The translations under genes were made by a program, and so were the position numbers. Under the pieces are notes generated by a model. That model worked only from the letters and a program-made list of their open reading frames with translations, was not told where the DNA came from and ran no database searches. Positions 38,114-64,000 of a stretch of DNA of 64,000 bases are shown here, in pieces; positions within the stretch are counted from its first letter, which is position 1, and each line of letters begins with the position of its first letter. The stretch is taken from contig NC_037598.1 of assembly GCF_003073045.1 (NCBI RefSeq), positions 14,608,486 through 14,672,485 of the forward strand, read 5' to 3'. This DNA is from Pomacea canaliculata (lineage: Eukaryota; Mollusca; Gastropoda; Architaenioglossa; Ampullariidae).

Positions 38114-38312
38114 TTATCGTCAACAAAAGCTCTACACATGGCCGCACTGGCCTTTTCAGGTCAAGAAAAGGATGGTAACGCGCTGCTGTCGAAAATCGCA
38201 CTTTAATTTTCGATGCTCGATATACTTTACCTAATTTAAACTATTTTCTTTAAACAAAACGAATAGAAGATTTTTTTTTTTGATCTGGGAGATTGAGAAT
38301 GTTCTAGCAAAT
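38114..38312 (+). repeat. Left arm of a 200-bp inverted duplication
   Basis: The reverse complement of this segment matches 41931-42136. The inner 145 bp match at roughly 85-90 percent by eye, for example 'tttaccta.tttaaactatt' and 'caacaaaagctctac'. Weaker similarity continues to 'ctgggag...agaat.tt...caaat'. It begins directly after the TATA-like box at 38102. An ATG at 38138 opens a 22-codon frame; the partner copy also has an ATG here, but most differences change the amino acid, so protein conservation is unlikely. Confidence 0.8.
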
Positions 38313-40267
38313 GCGTGAAAATTACCACCACGAACTGAACAGAAATAAACGAAGACTATCAGTAAAGATTTAGAATGCTGCTTTACAAAAGATCTACGGA
38401 ACCAACACTTAAGAGTAAAAAGAAGCCTCTTAAATAAAATTGCCTTGATAACTGACATTTCTCTGAAAACATTAATACCAGACAATATCATTGCTATCTG
38501 AAAAAGGGAAGTACTGTTCGGGAAATTTCTGACAGTGCACTGAACAGATCGTATGAGCTAATTTTTTCGTCAGGAATTGTCTCTACTTTCTGGTTCCCAC
38601 ACTGAGCCTCTTGACATGCAATGCCAATCACAGTAAAAACAAGCATTTGTTTTACGTTTACATATAATTCCATGTCTGTTTTGGAAAAAAAAAACCCCTA
38701 TCAAAATGTTTATCAAAGTTAGCATGGATCTGAGCATGAATTTTAAGAAAAACAGAGGCTGCTCTCCCTTAAGCTGCTAGCATACATTCCAGCTAATCCA
38801 TCTTGATCGCTCCCGGCAGTAAACTTTATACATGGAAAACCTTTCTTCTTGTCTCTTGTTCCCCACTGAATACATACACTAATTACTAAACTAACCTGAC
38901 TACACTTACAGACTCTGTCATTCGTTACCAATATTTTGTATTTTATTACCGACATAAGGTGAATTGCATATTTTGGTTTTTCAAAACAAACACAAAAAAT
39001 GCCTCCCACGAATAGGAAATGCTCAAATCTGACTGCTATGGGTCACCATACCTAATGTTTTCGAGCGCTCACGCGTGATACCGGGCAGCTGGCACAACCT
39101 AGATGTCACCGAGGGTCAAAGGCGTAAAGTGTGTGCCACAAAGCAGCCAATCGCAAGGCAGTGTAGTGCCGCTTGCCGGTGCGCACGAAGACAGGGCGCG
39201 GAGTGACAAGGGCCTAAGCTCGTTTATTTTTAACTCGTAGCTAACCTGTTTTTCGACACCCGGCAGGGTCCGAGGTTAACCAACTGCTGTGAAACCAAAA
39301 CTTAGCAACACGTCATAATTTCATGTCTTTCCGCAACCTACGGATTAGTATGACTGATTAGTTGCTTCATATCCGCTCTCGTTTTGTCCGGTTTACTTGT
39401 GTCCTATGTGTGAAGCAATACTTGTTCCAATAAAATAGTAACATATCGAGTGTTTGTACCTCCGCTCGGCAAAATATTTCTCAATTTTAACGTATTGTAA
39501 TATCTTTAGCTACCCGAAATGACATTACTCAAATCGACCTTTGTTTACCGACGTTTGGGTGATCACACCATAATCGGGGGTGTCAATGTTAGCAGCATGT
39601 CGAGTCGCCTTCAGACGGTAACTATGACAAGATATCAGGGGTTGCTTTGATGATTCGTAGTTAAAAGTCTAACCAAATGGGTTCTCTTATGACACGCGGT
39701 ATGTGTGTCAGTGGGAAAGAAAGAAGTAATGATTCTGCTGCATACATTTTCTTCCTCACTGCTCTCAGTTCTGAATACAGCTGCCACTCAAAATTTTAGT
39801 GTAGTAAATTGGGAACTGTGTCTTAACTGTTTTCCTTGCAGTTAGTGATTAGTGAATAATAATGTAAATTATTGATAATTGGCTATTACAATGTCTTTGC
39901 ACAACTTTTTGGTAACAGCATTACTGTTGTCCTTACAGATGTGAGTTTATGGATGTCAACACATCTGTTATAAGACCATGCCCTACTTGTATTTTGTACA
40001 CATTCTTGGTGCACATGTGAATTACCACATGCAGATCTTATTTTTTCAGATGTATGGCTTTGGGTGTGATAGGAGAAGTTACATATGTGGAAATGAGCCT
40101 TATGACCTTAAAACTGTCCTCCTCCCCTGACCAAGAAAGGAAAGCCAGTTTGTGCACGCAGACAAAATCCATTTAATTCTCTCTTCAAAATGTTTTAAGG
40201 AATAATAACCTCCCTAGTTTCATCTATCTGCATAGGAATTTCTCACTCCTACCTGGTTACTAATTAC
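38313..40267. other. Non-coding DNA between the inverted arms
   Basis: No gene recognised. A somewhat GC-richer, CCAAT-containing stretch lies at about 39120-39290 ('gcagccaatcgcaaggc'). Elsewhere it is AT-rich. Confidence 0.4.
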
Positions 40268-40420
40268 CAGTAATCCCTCGCCACTTTGCCCCTCACCTTT
40301 CGCAGCTTCACTATTTCGTGGGCTTTTATAAGAAATTAATGGGAAAAATGATTGGTGGATTCACGCTTCTTTGCACGGATTTTCTGCAAAATTCGAACAG
40401 TGGAAAATATATATTTATAT
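40268..40420. mobile_element. Terminal fragment of a DNA transposon ('CAGTAATCCCTCG' type)
   Basis: 'CAGTAATCCCTCGCCACTTT' followed by 'cacctttcgcagcttcac' and 'atttcgtgg' resembles the terminus of a DNA-transposon type with repeated TTCGC motifs that occurs in many animal genomes. Only one end is seen. It may be an independent insertion or belong to the hAT remnant beside it. Confidence 0.45.
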
Positions 40421-40437
40421 TGTATATATAGGTGCAG

Positions 40438-41036
40438 AAAAAAATTTCCAACTCTTTCACAACCCATTTGCCATCAAGGTGAAAACTACACCTGTGCATT
40501 TGCAGATAGAGCGCATAGAACTGCAGTGTAATGAGTCACTGAAGGCAAAATATGACTGTGGGGCCTGCACAATTCACTCATTCCCTCCCATAACGATGCC
40601 CCAGCTTCGTCTACGTGTGGCTTGAATCTTGAGCATGTTTAGCAATACATATCTGTGTGAGCAACTTTTTTCTGTGATGAAGATCAACAAAACAGGAGTC
40701 GTCTTACTGATGTACACTTTCAGTACATTCTGAGAATCGCCACAACACAGAAACTTACTCCAAACATCAACGAACTTGCTGCCAAGAAAAGATGTCAAAC
40801 GTTCACTTCTGACGAAGTAAATTAAGAGCAAAAACTGCTAAGCCTTGGTTTGTTATTACTTTAACTTTGTTGTAATGTATGATTTTGTTTAAATTAAATC
40901 AATAACAAAAAATGTAGTTTTCTACTGTTCAATAAAAAGTTATCAGACTTAAATAATAACGTTGGGCCCACAACCTTGTGTATGATGTGAGATTTGGCCC
41001 CCTGTGTGATTGAGTTTGACAGTCCTGTTCTAAAGG
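40438..41036 (+). pseudogene. Decayed hAT transposase C-terminus (ZBED5/GTF2IRD2-like)
   Basis: Plus-strand translation gives 'NPFAIKVKTTPVHLQIERI' and 'ELQCNESLKAKYD', then in another frame 'TYLCEQLFSVMKINKT', then 'LRIATTQKLTPNINEL' and 'AAKKRCQ'. These are the ordered motifs of the hAT dimerisation region as found in ZBED5, FAM200 and GTF2IRD2-like proteins. Frameshifts and stops separate the pieces and the N-terminal part with the BED finger and catalytic residues is absent, so it is dead. 'gagtttgacagtcctgttc' near 41010-41030 may be its 3' terminus. Confidence 0.85.
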
Positions 41037-41930
41037 GTTTTGTAGTCGTTACAGAAAAATGTAAATTTATGAACAGTACAAACAAGAAAACAGAGCTAAA
41101 AATCACTTTGACTAAAACATTACCTAGATATTGACATTTTACCCATAAGAACATCTGTTTACAGGCTGGCTGCTTTGCTGTGATATAGATTTAGTTGCTG
41201 GCTCGGCATAAAACACAAGTTCACCCCCACCCCATACACTCCTAAAAGAAAAACTTCTTGATGTTGATCACTCACAATTAAATAAATTAATAATTCCACA
41301 TATAAACTCATCAGGTTAACTGCAGGTGGAGTTGCATGTTTAAAATTGGCTAATACCAAAATATAATCAGAGGAGACATACTGATGCTAGAAACTAAAGC
41401 ATGAAAGCAGTTCAATTCAGTATAGTCTCATGACCTATGCTGTTGTTGAGGGAAGGTGGACTGCCAAGCAAAATACAGGTTGACACTTTTTGTTAGAAAG
41501 ACACAATATTAAAGGACATTATTTTCTTTGCATTGTTGTGATAGTAAACTCAGAAAATTCTTTCAAATATCTAAGGACTGATTTAAATAAATGGGAAAAG
41601 TGGATGATGTATCCCATCAATGAATGTGCTGCTTATCTCTTTTACCCTCAAAGAAGCTAATACAAAAAGCCAAAACTTTTTTCTGTCAATAAAGTGTAAT
41701 CAGTGAAATTCTCTACTACTTTGGACAAAATTTTAGAGACTGTACTAAATATGTTTGTAGCAATAACTTCAAGGTCATATTTGTACACAAACAGGCCTAA
41801 TTAACATATGAAGCAAGCTTTTTAATTGGCTGAACCTTTGATAATGTAAGCATATCTGTGTCTGTGTTGTCTTTCTGTGCATGACGTTTTTTGGAGTGCA
41901 TCTCTAGAATGTAAGGGGTCTGGATCCCAG
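41037..41930. other. AT-rich DNA, nothing recognised
   Basis: Short frames only, no domain or repeat identified. Confidence 0.4.
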
Positions 41931-42136
41931 ATTTGGGGAAATATTCTTTACTCCCAGTCAGTTAAAATATTATTCTTCTTTTTTTGCCTGCATTAAAGAA
42001 AATAGTTTAAACTAGGTAAAGTATATCGAATATCGAAAATTAAAGTAAGTGCGATTGTGGACAGCAGCGTGTCACTATCCTCTTCTTGATCTAAAAAGGT
42101 CAATGCGGCCATTTGTAGAGCTTTTGTTGACGATAA
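41931..42136 (-). repeat. Right arm of the 200-bp inverted duplication
   Basis: Inverted match to 38114-38312. On the plus strand the conserved part ends 'ttgttgacgataa' and is followed at once by a run of about 15 A (42135-42149), which the left arm lacks. A 4-bp 'actt' difference shifts the frame relative to the left arm. The A run could be a retroposition tail or a chance homopolymer. Confidence 0.8.
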
Positions 42137-42149
42137 AAAAAAAAAAAAA

Positions 42150-43097
42150 GTAGCACTCAGCTACAATTTCCAACCATTTCCGAATCACAACGACTGTCAT
42201 TCTCTCAACCCATCGTGGAATGACTTTCAGAAAATCTACATCTGTCTACTGTCTGTGACCAGAATTCGATCATTCCTATATTCTTAATGTCTAATAATTT
42301 CGCCACAATGATCAAGTTTGAAGAAGAAAACGTGGTAACTGGCTTGAAACTAATGGGAAAACTGTCTGCTAGTGACAGAAGAAGGAATGTATTTTGACCC
42401 CAAATATCTCTATACGTGTTCAGCTTGACAGTGGTTGTACTGTTACAAACAGAATCGTGCAAACGAAGTGTCCTGAAATCAGAGGGGTCGCAACTCTGAA
42501 TGTTTTACTGTATTTTGTTTGGCTAACAACGCGACATGTTGCCACATTCAGCATATATATAAATTAAACTTAGACTGTAACTTACATTTTATCGAAGTCT
42601 TTGTCAGGTGAAAGATTTAAATTTTTTATTCGTAAAAATAACTGCCCACTATTCGGAACAAAATCGAGTGTTATTGTAGTACTGAAAGTCACGGTACAGT
42701 GTGGATGGCCGTCAGCTAACAACGCTGGCTTTGGATTCGAAATAGGCGTTACTTGATGCATATAACTAAGCTGCTGACTAAAACATAATAATATGCACTA
42801 ATGATAGTGAGTCAGTAAATTAGTTGATGAGTTTGCCTTTCGCCGAAACTCCGAAACTTTGGGTCAATCAGAGGGTGTACACGCCCATGTGGGCTGATGA
42901 ACTTCATATATATATATAAATGATGTGATTAATGCAAAAATGCCTACCTTGAGTGTTGCAGCGAAAGGAACACATTAATAAAAAATTACGTACTCCAAAA
43001 GAATGTACTTTGGCCGTTAGAAAAGATATTGCAACGGTAGAAGAAACACGTGTAGTTTTGTACGACGAAAGATTCAAACGCGGCACTTCCTGTTGGC
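42150..43097. other. AT-rich intergenic DNA
   Basis: No gene recognised. Confidence 0.4.
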
Positions 43098-43111
43098 GAC
43101 ATGCGCATGTC
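43098..43111. promoter_or_regulatory. 14-bp perfect palindrome GACATGCGCATGTC
   Basis: The palindrome has an NRF1-like ATGCGCAT core, with an ETS-like 'cacttcctg' about 16 bases to the left. Such pairs are common in TATA-less animal promoters. No exon is assigned to it. Confidence 0.35.
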
Positions 43112-43871
43112 TGACCTAGATAAACAAGGTCAATGGCCGACGATCAGCTAAGATCGCCGTGTCGATCAGGAAAAATAATATAGATATTGTGAATCTCGTG
43201 ATAATAAAGTCATAATTACTACTAATTAAATGATCCGACAGCATCACGAGAGTAAGATTTAAGTCTATAGTTATCAGACATCATGAATAACTTTGTTTTT
43301 GAGACCAAACTCTCACATTGCCGTGGACAGACATGACAGTATGCTCAGTATGTATACCGTTCTTTAGGCTATTTTCAATTCTTTTAATTGCTTTTATTCT
43401 AAACATTATCCTTCAACTTCCTTTCCTGGTCAGGATAATTAAGCTGGTAGTATAGCATCTGCACACACACACATGCACACCCACATGATTGATCGAGGGA
43501 TTTCAGCAGCTGGCCATCCCAGTGAGTTTCATAAAGATCGATACAGAGCAGCCGCCAGGCAGGGCATCACATGACCTGTCCTCCCCCGCAGTTCGATTAA
43601 TTCATCTCGATCTTCTGCAGACGTCCCTGCGTTCCCTTTATGTCAGGTTCCCACCGCCTCCATAACTGACTACGCATCTGTCGGTTGATGGTTTAAGCCC
43701 TTTTCTAATTTTACACTCTCGTTAGCTCTTTTGTTTAGCAGTAACAAAGACCATTTGGCCTGGAGGCAGCTGGTCATGGAGCAGTTCTGCAGGCGCTCAC
43801 GATATCCCGGCAACTATAATGGTTGGACCACTGACATCTTTGTCTTTGTCCGCAGACGAAGATCGAATAAT

Positions 43872-44001
43872 GAGCGCATGCGCGTCCAGCGCACTTCCGT
43901 TATTTAATGATTGTTTTTCTGCTTTGTTGTGTGAAATTGCTGGATGTGGTGTAGTAGAACTGGCAAGAACAGAGTCGATTAAACACGGAACTAGAAGGTA
44001 T
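43872..44001 (+). other. Possible first coding exon of an unidentified plus-strand gene
   Basis: An ATG at about 43871 opens a frame starting 'MSACASSALPLFNDCFSALL' that runs about 43 codons to a donor-like AGAAG|GTATAC near 44001. The ATG lies within GAGCGCATGCGCGTCC, an NRF1-type site, with ETS-like 'cacttccg' just after. A phase-compatible second piece could run from after 'tttgaaacag' (about 44604) to TATG|GTAATT (about 44688). I do not recognise the protein. A plus-strand AATAAA at 45435 could end the transcript. Evidence is only the open frame, splice-like sites and promoter motifs. Confidence 0.25.
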
Positions 44002-45460
44002 ACATAGTATAAATGTTCGTGGTTTTGGCATAGACAATAACATCTGGTTTTAAGCTGTGAATGTATGTGTACGAGCGACGCACATATGTTATAGTTTTTT
44101 TAAATCCTCTATGTTTGATATTAGAAACTTACGCTGCTTTATGAAACTCTTTTCTTGCTATGCACATACTTTGTTCACCGACTTTGCTGTCATATAAGGC
44201 TTTTAAAAAATCGTGACTTGCACAACTGTTGCCAACGAACATATGCTTTTCACACACACTCGGGTCAGATATGGAGCGATCCCTGATTGAGCGACATACT
44301 GTGCTGAAAAGCTGTATTTGCAGTCGGTTAGAGTTAGACACAGAGATGCATCTGAGAGAGAGTGTAGTTTTTTTGTGGGGTTTCTGTGCCTGAAGGCAGT
44401 TTCAGATAAGAACATATGCTGCTTGTCACCGGAGTCTGAGTTTGCAGCATCAATAAACATATAAAGCATTTCAATCTCGCTCAGTCTCTTTGTCATCTTT
44501 AAGCCCACCCAGGGATATTTTTTTTTTCAAAAGGATAAAGGTGTGAATGTGTTTGCTATAGCTCATTGCGAGATTAATATTCCCAAACGTTCCCTTTGAA
44601 ACAGCTATATAGGCTTCAAACCAACGATGTTATCTTGGAACATGAAGACGTTCGATCGTCCAACGATGGCAGGGATAGGAGTGTATGGTAATTAGAAATT
44701 TTATATACCCATTTTCTGATATAACACCACACATTAGACCTCTTGTGTTTAATGCGGAAAGCTTTATTCATTATTCACACAGATTTGGGGAGTAAATGAA
44801 CTGTCATGAACTAAATCCTTTTATCACTGAGCCAAAATATTCCGGTGATTTTGTGTATTGTGTTCGAAACGCACTCAGCAACAACAGGAACAATTAATCT
44901 CTACAAACTGCCCAAACTCTGGGACGGCGAGGACGCAATAGACAGTAGAGGTATTCAATCTAGGCCCACCATTTGTAACTGCTGTCCTCAGTTCTTCGTG
45001 TCACATGCGTATACATAATAGACTCCACTTGGTGATGCGGAGAGGAGAATTTAGGCATTCGACAAGTGTCTGAGGCTGTTCCGGATCTCGTATAGAAAAC
45101 CTAAGACCAGCGACTTAATTTTGTACGAAGCACTGTCACCACACTCACAGGACACCAGGAACAGTCGAGGGGTGTAAGCACGAAGTTGTACTACGCCCGT
45201 AGTGAAAGCTGGTCACACGTGGCACGTTTTTATTTCTGCACTGTCCATTGAGCGTAAATTGGGGGAAATGCACTATAAAAATTCAATTCTTATTATCATT
45301 GAAACGAAAGAAATAGAATTTGGTTACACTCTTTCATTGTCTGTGTTGTCTAAGCTGCTTTTAAAGAAGACCAGGGAAGTTCTTTGCAAGCCCACTCAAA
45401 CACAAACAGGATATGCTTATTTGTTCTTCCTCCAAATAAACAAGATCCTCAACAGAACAA
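44002..45460. other. Unassigned DNA with a plus-strand poly(A) signal at its right end
   Basis: No recognised protein. AATAAA at 45435 (plus) lies about 45 bases from a minus-strand AATAAA (45478-45483), consistent with two transcripts ending tail to tail. Confidence 0.35.
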
Positions 45461-48400
45461 CCTCGTGACAATTTCTTTTTATTCAGCACAACTTTTGGAA
45501 AATGGGTTGCCCAAATACTGCACACATTGTGGGGAAAAGCAAATACTTATATATATATAATAATACACAAATCCCCCCAGAACTGTGTAAGGCAAAGTAT
45601 ATTAACCTATTTAAATCAATACCTGCAACATCTATGCTGTTCCCAGAATTTACAAAAGAAAAGTTATATTTTCTGCAGACAGTGATAACACATGGAAAGT
45701 CACAAGAAAGAACTTCACAAAATGGGTTGGGAGAACACTTTATGGTACCAGACAGAGATAAGGTTAGAACTTTATATAAGTACCTAAATCTAATTTTAAT
45801 ACTTGGCAAATTTCTTACATTAACACCTCTACGTGCTTCTAGCTTTTACAAATATTAAAAGCTGAGATCAAACGTGAGTCTTCCCAAAGAATGATCATCT
45901 CTCCAAACATGCAAAGTTCGAAAAAAAATGATAATAAATAATTGCAATTCAGTCTATACAATCAAAACCAGTTTACGATGCATTTCACAACACAAAGATC
46001 TAAGTCTGCTGGTTGGTACCATAAAATGGACAATTTCATCCACAATGACGATTGTATACAGTGGTAACCAGGAAAAAGGTACTGGTTTCAGACAGAGGTA
46101 GTAATTACCCAAAATGCAATTTAGTATACTAATGATATGGAAGTCTTTACAACACATCAGGGAAGGTGACAAAAGACAGCTAATGTAAGCAGAATTAAAT
46201 AAGCAGGCAGATGGGGAAATAAGCAGATAGAGAAGTAAGCTTGTGTTAGCAGACTGAAATAGCAGTTTTCTTCTTCACATCTTGTTAAAGCAGCACTTAC
46301 TGTTATGTTATTCTAGTTTCATCGAGACTTGACTATTCCCATTCACCCACGATTTTGGGTCTTGTGATTTGCCTGTAAAAATTACCTCTGTGCACCAACG
46401 GTGAGATTCGGGTTACAGTCCTGTCAGTTCCAGCTGATGATGGTCTGCTGAGTTAGACCAGTGTCTAGTTGATTCCAATATCTAAGCTGATGTCTACAAT
46501 ACTTGCTCTTAATGTCATTCATCACATATTTTCTGAAAGATAGTTATCACTAGTTACTGGAGCTGCTTTTACATCCAAGCAAAAACATATTTTATAATTT
46601 TACTTCTGAAGCAAATATTAACTTGAAATGAGCCCAACACAAGCATTTTAAGTTAAAAAAAAATTACCTGCTCTCTCCTCCACAAGAATGACTACTAAGC
46701 AATCATCTCCACTCCACATTTCCCAAATGACTGCAGTAGTGGGAAAAATGTGCAAATATGTAATCAAAAGATACAGGCTGAAGTATTCCTACATGTATAT
46801 CTATGCATGAATATATATATATGCCCATACAGCAAGGCACACAAATTCACACAGACATGCTGGCCATGTCTATGCAAGTATATATATATACAGCAAGACA
46901 TGAACATTCACACAGATATGCACACACAGAAGTCCTTTCTTCTTAAAAGCTGTTCTCACTGCAGCTATGGAGACTTGCATCAATAGTAATGCCTTCCCAT
47001 TAAACATTTCAGTTTCACAGAAACTTTACAGTTCCAATGACATAGCCATAAAGATTTACACCCAATGGTAGCATAAATAAAATCACATGCCAAGGGGGCA
47101 AATGAAAGTTTAAAAATTATACTGCATGACAAATAATTATGTAACATCTCACTGGTAGACTTACAAGTATGATACACAAAAAAACCTCCACAAGCCAAAG
47201 ATTAAGAAAAAAGACACCTGCAAAATACAAATGGAAATAAGCCAGATGAAACACACAAGATGAAAAAGAACAGACAAACAGGGTTTGTGCACACATGGTG
47301 AAGAAATAAGTTATAAAAAAAGCAGGCAGGAGAGAAAAGTTAGAATATGTTAGGTGAAATCCAAGAATCAGCATATCTATTAAGCAAAATATGAAGAGAT
47401 TTTTTACTATTTTTCATTTTTAACACTGTTCACTGTAAATTAGTACAGACGTTACATTAAAAAAAAGTGTTCTTGGCTGAACATTTCATTCTCAAGAAAA
47501 GGATGGAAAAATGTACAGTTTTATGCTACAAACATTACAGGTGTCCCTTCAATCTCATCCCCCCCATTCCCTCCTCTAAAAAAAAAAAAAAACTAGGGGG
47601 GGGGGGATCTATTGTTAAGTAATTTTTCTCACCAGTCAAGTATTAAATCTGGGAGCACTTCAGAAACATGAAAAAAAAGTTTCTTTTTAAGGTGAACGGC
47701 ATGACGATCAGACAAACACATTATTAAGATAGGATCAAAATCAATGAGTCTATTCTATTTTAGGCAAAAATCCAGGGTGTGGAAAAAGGTGAGGGAATGG
47801 TGAAGAAATAGATTATACCAAGGAAAAAATGGGGGGGGGGAGATAGAGATTTCTTTTAATAAAAAACAATAATTTAGACGATGAAGACTCTAGGTAAGAA
47901 AGACAATGCCATACAAGGTAGAGACATGTTTCAGACGGCAGATCTCTTTATAACATCCAGATAAATTTCCTCCATCATCTTTAACAAAGTGTGTCAACAG
48001 GAAAAATATCGCTGCCATGAAAGACACAAACAATAGGACCTGAGTTAAAATCAGCACTTTGCCTCTCAAAATGTTTCTCCAAAGAGAATCTCTAACAAAT
48101 TATAAAGTGATACATAGCAGGAAAGATTTACTGTGAAATTTCAATAGTTAAACTAATGTTTGAATGTTTACAAAGCCATCATATTAAAATGCAGGCTTCT
48201 CTAGGACAAATCTATTTTTGCCTCCTTTTATGGTCCTACTGTTGATCATGGCATGTGGGCACTTTAAAACTTGCAACCTGTATCCAGCTGATTCTGATAT
48301 TTCTGATCATCGTTAAAAACAAGATGACCATCAAAAATATCAACTTTGAGATAAATACATCAAATTCTTTTAGTATTTGTACGTATTTAAAAACCACTTT

Positions 48401-48802
48401 CTCACCAAACCCTCCCCCACCTCTCTCTCTCATGCACATTCAAAAGTGCACATTTGTGTGTCTTATATTCTGAAGTTTTCAAATGCTTACATTACACATC
48501 AATATGCACAATAATAAAGTATACAAAAAGAGTCACTTTGCTCACCCATTCTCTGCCCCCTCCACATCAGTGATGCATAAGCAGAACATGTGAAGACACT
48601 AAGAAAACACTCTGAGATTATTTGGGCATGACAGGTGCCAACAACTACCGGTGCAAAAAGACTGCTATCAATTCAAAGCACAGTGTTACTATGCTACTTT
48701 GTTATCTAAACTACCATCTAAAATTCAGTAGGATGGATCAGTCACTATATGCAGACGCTTGCTTTGTTCAGAAGTGTAGTAGCTGTCAACAGTTCTTGCC
48801 TG
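45461..48802 (-). other. Probable 3' UTR of the USP19-like gene
   Basis: From the USP19 stop codon leftward the minus strand is U-rich, contains no recognised coding sequence, and reaches a canonical minus-strand AATAAA at 45483-45478. Hydrophobic minus-strand frames (for example 47117-47374) reflect T-richness and have no splice support. An ATTAAA variant near 47856 could give a shorter form. The length is uncertain. Confidence 0.4.
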
Positions 48803-62863
<14,061 letters not shown>

Positions 62864-64000
62864 CTGAGAGCAGAAAAGGCTACCTGTCATAAAGTTGTAA
62901 CACTCTCTTTTGGCCCTAGAGTTAAAATGTTTTATAAAATGAGCAATAAACTTTAAATAGGAAAATTACCTTGTTCAATGTTTAGTGGAGAACCTATAAA
63001 TCCGTTTGATTTGATGCAGTAAATAATTTAATAGATTCTTCCCAATTTTTTCTCCCTCTTGCTCTTTGTGTGGGCAAAGAGGTGTAGTGAGGAGGGTGTA
63101 GGAGACTGAATTACTGATTTCATTAATGTTAACTTTGGTATGCTTATGTTAACCATATTTTGTCTTCTGAGTGTGCTTTTTAAATTTTCTCCATTTGTTT
63201 TTCTATTTGTCTACTGTCAAAAACTGAGCTTAGTGGGGGGGGTGGGGGGGGAAAATTCACTTTCCCAATATTAATAAAATTAGTAAGAAATATGACTACC
63301 AAAACAAAACCATATCACATTAAAAGATGTAAACTAGCAAGCTGGGATTAAATGACAGATACTGATCATCTGTAGTATCTTCCTATATAATTTTGAGTTG
63401 CAACAAATTATTTAACAACACACTTCCAGGAGGTTCATGAAGCCCGTCATCTTTGTTAGCATTTTTTGGGGGTTTTCTGGGCCATGACTGCCCTATTAAA
63501 CATGTAGTTGCTGTAATGGCACTCCGTGTTGCTGTTTATAACCTTATTTGTCATGCAAATAATCTCTAATCTGAGCAGCTCTTCCTCACTGCACTCTGGC
63601 TCCACACTGTACAACAAGATTCCCAGATCCATGTCACATGCCACTGAATGCACTTAGAAAAGAACTCTGAATTGTGTATGACATAACTAAATAACAACAA
63701 AACCACTATGGCGGGGAACTAGACTGATGCTGCAGGTTTTTAGACTGAACGTATGTAATAAAATTTTCTGAAACCTGAAATTTTGAGTGAAAAAAGTATT
63801 CGGAATCAACCATCATTTAAACCCAACTATGACAGAAGTATAGATGGGTAATTATCCAAACTTCTGAAGAGCTTCTCACCCCACTCCTATAAAAAAACAG
63901 AACCCAACATGCACCAAGCAGGTGACCAGTAGTAGTTTCTTTTCACACATTGTAGGCTAATTATTTCATTTGCTAGTTGCCAATGTAAGTAAAGTTAGGC
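62864..64000 (-). other. USP19-like intron running off the right edge
   Basis: No coding match to the USP Cys box is present up to 64000, so the intron is longer than 1.1 kb and the catalytic Cys exon lies outside. A G-rich run sits at 63234-63250. Confidence 0.75.

Noticed and set aside
38138..38205. Conserved short protein shared by the two inverted arms
   Set aside because: Both copies open with ATG and align for ~22 codons, but most base differences change the amino acid, and the non-coding part is better conserved.
47117..47374. Hydrophobic minus-strand frame that might be an alternative membrane-anchor exon of USP19
   Set aside because: Hydrophobicity follows from T-richness; no acceptor in a compatible phase and no similarity to the USP19 anchor.

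Overview
The window is eukaryotic nuclear DNA from an animal. It carries one long spliced gene, one intronless gene, long AT-rich non-coding stretches and many decayed mobile elements. The mix of transposons (a SETMAR-type mariner, an RTE-type LINE remnant, hAT remnants, tRNA-derived SINE-like units) and the invertebrate style of the two recognised proteins suggest a lophotrochozoan, most likely a mollusc. That taxonomic call is an inference.

Layout. From 1 to about 35 kb I recognise no conserved protein-coding gene. This part holds: a T-rich block (1-1650) that may be the 3' UTR of a gene lying to the left; a non-autonomous hAT element with a perfect 8-bp target duplication (6139-6324); an RTE-type retrotransposon 3' remnant (8283-8815); several tRNA-like SINE pieces; a dispersed ~190-bp repeat in two copies (4526-4709 and 15246-15441), the second inside a ~0.9-kb inverted-repeat-bounded unit; a GGT-rich duplicated minisatellite near 21.5 kb; an unusual cluster of TCACGTGA palindromes (15-26 kb); and a CpG-rich island near 27.8-28.3 kb.

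At 37196-37708 (minus) lies a complete intronless BTG1/BTG2-type antiproliferative gene. The DNA just upstream carries two CRE-like sites, a CCAAT box, an AP-1 site and a TATA-like box. The orientation of the CCAAT and TATA boxes points away from BTG, so this may be a two-way promoter. The ~200 bp next to it recurs in inverted orientation 3.8 kb away (41931-42136). Between the two arms sits a decayed hAT transposase C-terminus.

From 62863 down to 48803 (minus) is the C-terminal two thirds of a USP19-like ubiquitin-specific protease. I traced twenty coding exons whose splice phases all close, giving about 864 residues. They include the 'QHDAQEF' box, the zinc-binding CPVC and CPQC pairs, an inserted MYND zinc finger, and the catalytic His and Asp boxes. 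The exon with the catalytic Cys and the N-terminal CS domains must lie beyond position 64000. No C-terminal membrane anchor is visible in the last exon. Introns carry a decayed mariner, a SINE and a LINE-like tail.

Between the two genes, near 43.9 kb, an NRF1-type GCGCATGCGC site and a possible first exon suggest another, unidentified plus-strand gene. Its end at ~45.45 kb would meet the USP19 3' end tail to tail.
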